A stretch of DNA of 18,374 nt from Verrucomicrobiaceae bacterium UBA2429. Lineage in GTDB: Bacteria > Verrucomicrobiota > Verrucomicrobiia > Verrucomicrobiales > Verrucomicrobiaceae. This document shows positions 12,445-18,374 of this stretch, piece by piece. Every line of letters starts with the position of its first letter. Positions within the stretch are counted from its first letter, which is position 1. The DNA is taken from contig DDQZ01000097.1 of assembly GCA_002343505.1 (NCBI GenBank), forward strand, positions 36,109 through 54,482, read 5' to 3'. Under the pieces are notes generated by a model. It was given only the letters and a program-made list of their open reading frames with translations, did not search any database and was not told the DNA's origin. Made by a program: the position numbers and the translations under genes.

Positions 12445-15180
12445 TCACTCGGCCTGGCGGAGCCAGGAGGTGATGTCGGCCACGTCCTGGGCGGTGAGGC
12501 CGAGTTGGGCGGCGCTGAGCATCATGCTGCGGTCCAGCTTTTTGCGGCTGGCGATGCGGCTGCGCGGGACATACTGGGTCTGCCCGCCCATGCTGCGCAC
12601 GATGAGCACCTCCCCCTCGGCGAGGACGAGTCCGTGGATCTTGACGCCGTCCTTGGTGACGATCTCGTGGCCGTCGAAACCGTGGGCGATGTCTTTGCTC
12701 GGGTGGATGAGGGACTGGGCGATGACTTCGGCGGGCTGGCTGATGCCCCAGCCCTGGAGGCTCGGGCCGAACTCGACACCCTGCTCGCCGATCTGGTGGC
12801 ACATGATGCAGCGCATGACGAGGGAGGCTCCGCTGGCGGGGTTGCCGGTGAGCTTCATGACGGCTTCGACGCTGAGGGGGTTTTCCCCCTCGGGCGGGAT
12901 CTCGATGGTCATGAGCTTGGCGGTGTCGGGGTCGAAGATGCCCTGCTTTTTGAGCTCGGCGGGGATGCCGTAGCCAGCCCAGTCCTCGGTGCTGCGCTTG
13001 ACGAGCCACCACATGGCGTCGGCGTGGACAGGGGAGGCTGTGTCGGCGGCGGCGGCGAGCATGGCCTGGGCGGCGGAGGGGTCGGGCGTGAAGGCGAGGG
13101 TGTCGAGGGCGAGCCTGCGCTGGGCGGGGGTGAGGGCGGAGGAAAGGGCGCGGGCTTTGACGTCGGGGACGGCGGCGGGGGGGTGGAGGCGCCAGGTGAT
13201 TTTGGCAAAGGCGTCGCTCCAGGCGGCGGGGTCCCCGGGTTCGTGCTGGCGGAGCTGCTGCCAGAGCTCCTGCTCCTTGCCGGTGGAGCCGAGGCCGAGG
13301 GCTTCGAGGTAGGAGCGGTCGCTGCCATCGTAGCGGCGGGCAAGCTCGGCGAGGATGCCGAGGCTTTGGGCGGCGGGCACGCCGCGCAGGGAGACGGCGA
13401 CCTCGCGGCGGACGGCGGGGCTTTCGTCCCCGGCCATACTGGCGATGAGGTCGAGGCCGTCGCCGGTGGCGGCGCGGATGGCGCGCAGGGCGACGAGGCG
13501 CTTGGTGGCGTCATCATCATCGAGCCAGGTGCGCACACGCATGAAGCCGGTCTCGCCCATCTGGGCGAGCAGGAAGACAGCGCGCGCGGCGAGGTGCGGG
13601 TCGGGGTCTTCGAGCAGCTTCGAGACCGCGCCGAGCGCCTCCCTGCCTTGCTCGCGCAGATTCAAGAAGGCGGCGTGGCGCACGTTGTTGGCGGGGGAGC
13701 GCAAGGCGGTGATGCAGCCTTCGATGGTGGTGTAGTCGGCGCGGGGGATGGCGGGCTTGAAGCCCTTCGGGGCGATGCGGTAAATGGCGCCGCTGCAAGT
13801 GTCGTCGAGGTCCTGGTGGCCGCCGGTGCGCTTGTCGAACCAGTCGCTGACATAAATGGCGCCGTCGGGGCCAACGAGGACGTCGCTGGGGCGGAAGAGG
13901 GCGTGGCGGTCGTCGGAGAGGTTGCTGCTGCCGCCGACGAAGTCGCTGCCTTTGAAGACGCCGGTGGTGTTGCTGGTGAGGAAGGCGAAGCGCTCGAGCT
14001 TGAAGCCGGCGCCGTCGGGCTTGGGCAGGTAGCCGAAGACGGTGTTGCGGCCTGTCTCGCAGCTCAGGAGGAGGCCGCTCCATTTGGGGCCGAGGGCGCC
14101 ATTTTCATAATAGCAGAGGCCGGTGGGGGCGCCGCCGCCGTAGATGTCGCCGGCGGGGAGGATGCCGGGGTCGTCCTGCCGCCATTCGGCCACGGGGACG
14201 GTCTGGCCGGGGCGCTTGTCGGCGCGCCACTGGCGTTTGCCGTCGGCGGAGAAGAAGCCGAAGCTGCCGCCCTCGATGAGGTGGCTGACGCGGCAGGCGG
14301 GCGGGTCGTCGTTGTCGTTGAGGAACATCTCGCCGAGGGAGTTGGTGACGCCCTCGTAGCTGTTGCGGTAGTTGTGGCCGAGGATGCGCACGCGGTGGCC
14401 GGAGGGGTCCATGCTGGCGGTGAAGCCGCCGACCCAGACGTGGCCGTCATCGCTTTTCTCGCCGGTGTAGGTGTTGTTGAGGTAGGCGCCGCCGATGCGG
14501 AAGGTGGAGCCGCTTTTGTCGGTGAAGTGGGCGCCGCAGTTGCCGTTGCTGAAATACCAGCGCCCGTCGGGGCCGGCATAGACGGCGTGGAGGCTGTGGT
14601 CGTGCTGGGGCTGCTCGAAGCCGGTGAGCAGGACCTCGCGCCGGTCCACGGCGGGGTCGAAGCGGAGGTCGCGGTCCACGTCGGTGTAGAGGATGAGGTC
14701 GGGGGTGTTGGAAACGACGATGACATTGTCGAAGACGGCGATGCCCATGGCGCTCTCCAGGGCCTTTTCCCGCACGAAGACGTGGGAGGAGTCGGCTCTG
14801 CCGTCGCCATCGGTGTCCTGGAGCACGCGGATGGCGTCGCCCTCGCGGCTGCGGCCGCTGTGGCGGCGGTAGTTCACGCCCTCGGAGACCCAGATGCGGC
14901 CGGCGGCATCCACGTCCATGTTGGCGGGGTTGTGCAGCATGGGGGAGGCGGCCCAGAGGGTGACCTCCAGGCCCTCCGGGACCTGGAACATGGAGGCGTC
15001 CAGGTGGTCGGGGGTGACCTGCGCGGGGTCGAAGGCGGGGGTGGCCGGGTCGGCGGTGAATGCTGGCTTGGCCGGGACGAAGACCTTCTCTTTCCTTGCG
15101 GGGCGGTCCGGTTTCTGCGCGGTGGCTTGCAGGGAGAATCCGGCGAGCAGGGCAAGGGCGAGGGAGGTTTTCAGGGACAT
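12445..15180 (-). CDS. PVC-type propeller/HEAT-repeat protein with C-terminal CxxCH haem-binding domain
   Basis: The product has 911 residues. A signal peptide ends near A-T-A-Q (21-22). Residues about 60-470 form an NHL/glucose-dehydrogenase-like beta-propeller of the membrane-bound-dehydrogenase type (TIGR02604-like): F-Q-V-P-E-G-L-E-V-T-L-W-A, N-P-A-N-M-D-V-D-A-A-G-R-I-W-V, D-T-D-G-D-G-R-A-D, and D-V-L-V-G-P-D-G-A-I-Y-V-S-D-W. Residues about 480-760 are HEAT-like helical repeats. Residues about 775-911 are the cytochrome-c-like domain (TIGR02603-like), with C791-I-M-C794-H795 and the later D-G-V-K-I-H-G-L-V. The protein is probably exported and oxidises a sugar or alcohol, passing electrons to its covalently bound haem. 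The substrate is unknown. It starts 72 bp downstream of the sulfatase stop, and the two are probably cotranscribed. The family is characteristic of Planctomycetes and Verrucomicrobia and helps identify the source. Confidence 0.92.
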   Translation of the reverse strand: MSLKTSLALALLAGFSLQATAQKPDRPARKEKVFVPAKPAFTADPATPAFDPAQVTPDHLDASMFQVPEGLEVTLWAASPMLHNPANMDVDAAGRIWVSEGVNYRRHSGRSREGDAIRVLQDTDGDGRADSSHVFVREKALESAMGIAVFDNVIVVSNTPDLILYTDVDRDLRFDPAVDRREVLLTGFEQPQHDHSLHAVYAGPDGRWYFSNGNCGAHFTDKSGSTFRIGGAYLNNTYTGEKSDDGHVWVGGFTASMDPSGHRVRILGHNYRNSYEGVTNSLGEMFLNDNDDPPACRVSHLIEGGSFGFFSADGKRQWRADKRPGQTVPVAEWRQDDPGILPAGDIYGGGAPTGLCYYENGALGPKWSGLLLSCETGRNTVFGYLPKPDGAGFKLERFAFLTSNTTGVFKGSDFVGGSSNLSDDRHALFRPSDVLVGPDGAIYVSDWFDKRTGGHQDLDDTCSGAIYRIAPKGFKPAIPRADYTTIEGCITALRSPANNVRHAAFLNLREQGREALGAVSKLLEDPDPHLAARAVFLLAQMGETGFMRVRTWLDDDDATKRLVALRAIRAATGDGLDLIASMAGDESPAVRREVAVSLRGVPAAQSLGILAELARRYDGSDRSYLEALGLGSTGKEQELWQQLRQHEPGDPAAWSDAFAKITWRLHPPAAVPDVKARALSSALTPAQRRLALDTLAFTPDPSAAQAMLAAAADTASPVHADAMWWLVKRSTEDWAGYGIPAELKKQGIFDPDTAKLMTIEIPPEGENPLSVEAVMKLTGNPASGASLVMRCIMCHQIGEQGVEFGPSLQGWGISQPAEVIAQSLIHPSKDIAHGFDGHEIVTKDGVKIHGLVLAEGEVLIVRSMGGQTQYVPRSRIASRKKLDRSMMLSAAQLGLTAQDVADITSWLRQAE

Positions 15181-15252
15181 GGGCGGCTCAAAACGGGTGG
15201 AAGGCGCGCATTCTTGCCCTGGAGTGCGCGCCCGCGCCAGCCCGGAGAGCGG

Positions 15253-16779
15253 CTATTTTTTCTTCGCCCTGGCCGCCTCGAAGGTCCAGGCGCGGGCCGG
15301 GTCCATGCGCTGGCGGTCGGCGTCGGTGGGGCCGCCGCCGAACTGCGCCCAATATTCCACGGCGAAGGGGTTAAGTTCGGGGCCGCGGGCCTGCTCGTTG
15401 AGGTCGGCCTGGCCTTTGAGGGAGTCCCACCAGGCGTCGTATCTGGCGCTCAGGGCGCTGGCAATCCCGGGGTGGCGGGCGGCGACGTCGGTCTGCTGGC
15501 CGGGGTCGTTTTTCAGATCAAAGAGCTGCCAGCCGGCGGCAGGGGCGGGGTCGCCCTTGCGCGCGGGCTGGGCGGCGCTGACGAGCTGCCAGCGGCTGTC
15601 GCGGACGCTGGCGTTGCGGTCCTTGAAGGCGTGGTAGTCCTGGCCCTTGGGCCAGCGGCCGACGTGGGTGAAGAGGACGCGCTCGTCCCAGGGGGCGGCG
15701 GGGTTTTCCAGGAGGGGGAGGAGATCGCGCCCCTCGGCCTGCTGCTGCGCGGCCTCCGGCAGGGACGCGCCGGCCAGGGCTGCCCAGGTGCGGAAGACAT
15801 CCACATGCGCGGTGAGCGCGCCGCATTCACCGGGCTGGATGCGGCCGGGCCAGTTCCACAGGGAGATGGCGCGTATGCCGCCGAGCCAGGGGCTGCCCTT
15901 TTGCCCCCTCATGCCGGCGTTGAAGACGCTGTGGCCGGCGGCGGTGCCGTTGTCATTGATGAAAACGATCAGCGTGTCGTTGGCGATGCCCCACTGCTCC
16001 AGCCGCACGCGCAGCCTGCCGATGTTTTCGTCTATGTTGTGGATCATGCCGAAGAAGTTCTCGACGTTCTCGCCGAGTCCCCTGCCCTCATACAGCGCGC
16101 GGTCCTCCGGACGGGCGATGTAGGGCGCGTGCGGGGCGTTGGTGGCCAGCCAGCAGAGAAAGGGCTGCTTGCCCTTGACGCCCTCGATCCACTTCGCCGC
16201 CTGCTCGAAGAAGACATCCGTGCAGTAACCCTTCGTCCTCACAAAGCTGTCATTGTGGAGGATGGCGGGGTCGAAGTAGAGATTGCCCGGCGCGTCTCCG
16301 CAACTGCCGGGGTAGCTCTGGCCGATGCCGCCGCCGCCGTGGATGAACTGCTCGTCGAAGCCGCGAGCGCGGGGACGGTATTCCTTTTCATCCCCGAGGT
16401 GCCATTTGCCAAAGATGCCGGTGGTGTAGCCGGCGGACTTGAGCACCTGGGCGATGGTCACGGCCTTCGGGTCCATGCGCTCGCGCTCCAGGATGGTGTG
16501 GGTGATGCCGTTGCGGAACTCGTGCCGCCCGGTCAGCAGCGCGCTGCGGGTGGGCGCGCAGGTGGGGCTGACATTGAAGTCGGAAAAGCGCCTGCCTTCG
16601 GCGCGCAGGCGGTCCAGGTTCGGCGTCTTGAGGACGGGGTTGCCGTGGGCGGACATGTCGCCGTAGCCCTGGTCGTCGGTGAGGATGAAAAGGATGTTCG
16701 GGCGCGAGCCGGCGAGTCCGGCGCTGAGGCAGGCATGGGGCGCGGCGAGGAGGATAAGGGCGGTGAGCAGGCGTTTCAT
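15253..16779 (-). CDS. Secreted arylsulfatase-type sulfatase
   Basis: The product has 508 residues. A signal peptide covers about residues 1-24. The first metal block is R-P-N-I-L-F-I-L-T-D35-D36-Q-G-Y-G-D. The sulfatase signature is S-P-T-C74-A-P-T-R78-S-A-L-L-T-G-R. Here C74 fits C-x-P-x-R, where anaerobic or FGE-type maturation makes formylglycine. Further family features are G-I-F-G-K-W-H-L-G, I-N-D-N-G-T (second metal block) and G-Q-K-G-S-P-W-L-G-G-I-R. All key residues I can see are present. It should remove sulfate from a sulfated carbohydrate outside the cytoplasm. The frame is open to 16827, but the ATG at 16779 gives a clean signal peptide. The CxxCH protein follows after 72 bp. No sulfatase-maturing enzyme is present in the window, so maturation must be supplied elsewhere. 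Confidence 0.95.
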   Translation of the reverse strand: MKRLLTALILLAAPHACLSAGLAGSRPNILFILTDDQGYGDMSAHGNPVLKTPNLDRLRAEGRRFSDFNVSPTCAPTRSALLTGRHEFRNGITHTILERERMDPKAVTIAQVLKSAGYTTGIFGKWHLGDEKEYRPRARGFDEQFIHGGGGIGQSYPGSCGDAPGNLYFDPAILHNDSFVRTKGYCTDVFFEQAAKWIEGVKGKQPFLCWLATNAPHAPYIARPEDRALYEGRGLGENVENFFGMIHNIDENIGRLRVRLEQWGIANDTLIVFINDNGTAAGHSVFNAGMRGQKGSPWLGGIRAISLWNWPGRIQPGECGALTAHVDVFRTWAALAGASLPEAAQQQAEGRDLLPLLENPAAPWDERVLFTHVGRWPKGQDYHAFKDRNASVRDSRWQLVSAAQPARKGDPAPAAGWQLFDLKNDPGQQTDVAARHPGIASALSARYDAWWDSLKGQADLNEQARGPELNPFAVEYWAQFGGGPTDADRQRMDPARAWTFEAARAKKK

Positions 16780-16892
16780 GGAGCCGCCAGTAACGGCGCG
16801 CGCGCGCCGGAACTTCCGCAAACTCATGCCCGCATCACAACCTCCGCGAGCGCCCCGCCCGCAAGCGCCGGGGCGGCCCGCCCGGAGGCCGC

Positions 16893-17396
16893 TCAGCTTT
16901 TAAAGATGAAGAACTTCCGGCAGACGAAATTGATCAGCACCGAGGTCACCGCCATGAAGAGCTGCGCCACCAGCGTGTTCAGGCCGAAGACCTTGATCAT
17001 CCACGGCCCCGCCGCCAGCCCGCCCGCGAAGCTGATGGCGCCCACCGCGAAGAAGTACACGATCTCCATCGTCCGGCTGTGGCGTCCGGGCGTGAACACC
17101 CAGCGGATGTTCGTCAGGTAAGCCACCGCCGTGCTGAAGACCAGGGCGATGCAGTTGCTCAAAGTGCTGTTGAGCGCGCGCGTCTCCTGCGGGATGGCCG
17201 AGTCAATCGAGGGGAAAAACCACGCCGACGCAGCCAGCCACACCACCTGGTGCGTGGTGAAGGCCGCCAGCCCGCAGATCACATACTTCACGAACTGAAG
17301 GTAAGGATGCGCGTCCTTGCGGAGGAAGGCGCGCCGGATCGTCGCCCAGTCGTTGTGCTTGATGAACCGCGCCGTGGCGGTGATTTCCTTGACCAT
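16893..17396 (-). CDS. GtrA-like membrane protein
   Basis: The product has 167 residues from the ATG at 17396. An ATG at 17429 would add 11 residues and cannot be excluded. The GtrA-like core starts at Q-F-V-K-Y-V-I-C-G-L-A-A-F and has four hydrophobic segments: V-I-C-G-L-A-A-F-T-T-H-Q-V-V-W-L, I-A-L-V-F-S-T-A-V-A-Y-L-T-N, Y-F-F-A-V-G-A-I-S-F-A-G-G, and L-F-M-A-V-T-S-V-L-I-N-F-V. It includes the conserved T-N-x-x-W-V-F after helix 2 and the C-terminal N-F-x-x-x-K-F-F-I-F. GtrA-type proteins help translocate lipid-linked sugars or modify cell-surface polysaccharide. No glycosyltransferase partner is adjacent. An acidic/basic N-terminal region of about 45 residues precedes the core. It lies upstream of the sulfatase on the same strand, with a 113-bp gap. 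Confidence 0.88.
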   Translation of the reverse strand: MVKEITATARFIKHNDWATIRRAFLRKDAHPYLQFVKYVICGLAAFTTHQVVWLAASAWFFPSIDSAIPQETRALNSTLSNCIALVFSTAVAYLTNIRWVFTPGRHSRTMEIVYFFAVGAISFAGGLAAGPWMIKVFGLNTLVAQLFMAVTSVLINFVCRKFFIFKS

Positions 17397-17463
17397 GCCC
17401 GGCTTTACCCGCGCCCCGCGCGAATGCAAGCGGCGGGCGGTGACAAGTGCCTCACCACCCCGC

Positions 17464-17805
17464 TCAAATCTCCATCCCCGGCAGCCCGTTCACGATCTTC
17501 AGCGTCTCCAGGCTCACGGTGATCACGCGGAGGAAGAGTTCCAGGGGGTAGGCGGGGTTGTTCATCGTTTCGGTGGCACAGAGGTTGGCGTCGTTGACGA
17601 TGCCGCTGTCTTTGTCGGTGGTCACGGACTGGCGCTCCATGACCCATTCGAGGGCGGGTTTGCCGTTCACCACATAATCATAAGCCTCCAGCGGGATGCC
17701 GCGCAGCGTGATCCGGGAGTTGTAAATGACGGTGGTCTTGTCGTTGATGCTCTTGTTCGTTTCGGGGTCGCGCTTCTTGGCGAATTTCAGTTCTGGCTCA
17801 GCCAT
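17464..17805 (-). pseudogene. C-terminal remnant of a type ISP restriction-modification enzyme/DEAD-box helicase
   Basis: The frame encodes 113 residues from the ATG at 17805. It contains T-V-I-Y-N-S-R-I-T-L-R-G-I-P, EAYDYVVNGKPALEWVMERQ, T-T-D-K-D-S-G-I-V-N-D, and at the end PLELFLRVITVSLETLKIV plus N-G-L-P. This string of motifs is the extreme C-terminus of type ISP (LlaBIII-like) single-chain restriction-modification enzymes and related helicases, which are normally well over 1000 residues. The helicase, methylase and nuclease parts are absent, because a stop codon (17853-17851) and the end of the secretin-like gene lie just upstream. It could be expressed as a small protein, but more likely it is what remains after deletion of a defence gene. 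The surviving C-terminus keeps the typical sequence well, suggesting a recent loss. Confidence 0.82.
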
Positions 17806-17845
17806 AAGTGCCTGAGCTTCATTGGTGGCGCGGACTGGCCGTTTT

Positions 17846-18374
17846 CTAGATCAAATCCACCATGCGGCCATAATGGTCGGAGTTGCTGCCATACGCATCG
17901 GTTTCGAAATGGAAGCCTCTGGCTACCTTCTCGATCAGGAGACGATGACCGCCTTCCTCAGACTCGATCCCGCTTTCCTCCCAATCCTTGAAACCCGAAA
18001 GGATGTCACTTCGCATGCCGCTTTGGGATTCGACCAGGGCGGTTCTGACCACGCGCACTTTCGATCCGGGCACGAATGCCTGCTTGAGCAGGTCCGACAA
18101 GGCGGGCGCGGCCTTGCCAAAGTCCAGCGCGGCGATCCGCCTGAGTTCATCGCCAGGCGCCTCGACCAAGTCCGCACGGATGGACAATGTCACCGGCAAC
18201 TCCTCATTCAGCGTGGCGATGACCTGCTCCACGATTTTCATGTTTGCCGGAGTGTTGCGCACGGTCAGCACATGCTGCGCGGCATCGTGAAAGGCGGCGG
18301 AGCCTTCCGGGAAGGGCAGCCCGGCGTCCTTCAGGATTTGCAGCGTGCTTTTGCTGAACTCCAGCGGCCGCAAG
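17846..18374 (-). CDS. Secretin-like/N-domain protein, C-terminal part (partial, enters from right edge)
   Basis: About 175 residues are visible up to the stop at 17846. The stretch F-H-D-A-A-Q-H-V-L-T-V-R-N-T-P-A-N-M-K-I-V-E-Q-V-I followed by T-L-S-I-R-A-D-L-V-E-A resembles the ring-building N-domains of secretin-type proteins. In those the pattern is (Y/F)-x-x-x-x-x-x-L-x-V-x-x-T-x-x-N-x-x-x-I-x-x-(L/V)-(I/L), then V-x-I-x-A-x-(F/L)-V-E. The following part (A-P-A-L-S-D-L-L-K-Q-A-F..., R-V-V-R-T-A-L-V-E-S-Q-S-G) looks like a second, more diverged unit, and the C-terminus F-H-F-E-T-D-A-Y-G is unassigned. Verrucomicrobia encode many such proteins of unknown role. The first visible codon is a TTG at the window edge, so the true start is outside. 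Membrane placement cannot be judged. Confidence 0.6.
   Translation of the reverse strand, partial: LRPLEFSKSTLQILKDAGLPFPEGSAAFHDAAQHVLTVRNTPANMKIVEQVIATLNEELPVTLSIRADLVEAPGDELRRIAALDFGKAAPALSDLLKQAFVPGSKVRVVRTALVESQSGMRSDILSGFKDWEESGIESEEGGHRLLIEKVARGFHFETDAYGSNSDHYGRMVDLI

Noticed and set aside
12232..17121. Very long plus-strand open frame (1629 codons)
   Set aside because: It is antisense to the CxxCH protein, sulfatase and part of the GtrA gene. Its translation is Gly/Ala/Val/Glu-rich without any domain, as expected from strong codon bias in GC-rich genes.
1..18374. tRNA, rRNA or riboswitch
   Set aside because: No cloverleaf, rRNA core sequence or known riboswitch motif was recognised on either strand by eye. 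A covariance-model scan was not possible here.

Overview
The window is GC-rich bacterial DNA, most likely from a member of the Verrucomicrobiota (Prosthecobacter/Verrucomicrobium-like) or a close PVC relative. The main evidence is the large secreted propeller/HEAT/CxxCH protein of the Planctomycetes-Verrucomicrobia type beside a secreted sulfatase, a secretin-like repeat protein, a periplasmic EF-hand protein, and palindromic repeats around a REP-associated transposase. The phylum assignment is an inference from protein families, not from a marker gene.

Layout. (1) 1-98: the first 32 codons of a transglutaminase-like gene run off the left edge on the minus strand. (2) 169-1656: mobile-element debris. 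An IS5-type transposase N-terminus, an alpha/beta-hydrolase fragment and a broken IS3-type transposase are fused end to end, and the IS3 remnant carries a small in-frame palindromic insertion. (3) 1585-2739: an intact HUH/Y1 (REP-associated) transposase gene with forward and reverse REP-like units around it, the whole bracketed by two about 72-bp direct repeats. (4) 2884-10180: the most interesting block. A YdjI-like SPFH protein with a C-terminal excisionase-type HTH is divergent from a three-gene cluster on the plus strand: a 1410-residue FHA/coiled-coil/GrpE-like protein, a short Hsp70 without the helical lid, and a 110-residue protein whose C-terminus looks like a J domain that has lost its HPD motif. 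(5) 10309-11634: an M20 dipeptidase-type metallopeptidase. (6) 11728-17396, minus strand: an EF-hand secreted protein with a clear terminator, the CxxCH/HEAT propeller protein, a sulfatase directly upstream of it, and a GtrA-like membrane protein. (7) 17464-18374, minus strand: an orphan C-terminal piece of a type ISP restriction enzyme/helicase, then the C-terminal part of a secretin-like protein that enters from the right edge.

How the genes work together. The FHA/GrpE-like protein, Hsp70 and J-like protein are spaced 42 and 40 bp apart in the order exchange factor, chaperone, cochaperone. They look like a self-contained Hsp70 machine in which a phosphothreonine-reading FHA head and a very long coiled coil are attached to the exchange factor. 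The divergent SPFH gene, with back-to-back promoter-like sequences in an 81-bp gap, suggests a membrane-scaffold partner. The sulfatase and CxxCH protein look like one transcription unit for extracytoplasmic breakdown of sulfated carbohydrate with associated electron transfer. Both interpretations are inferences from domain content and gene order.
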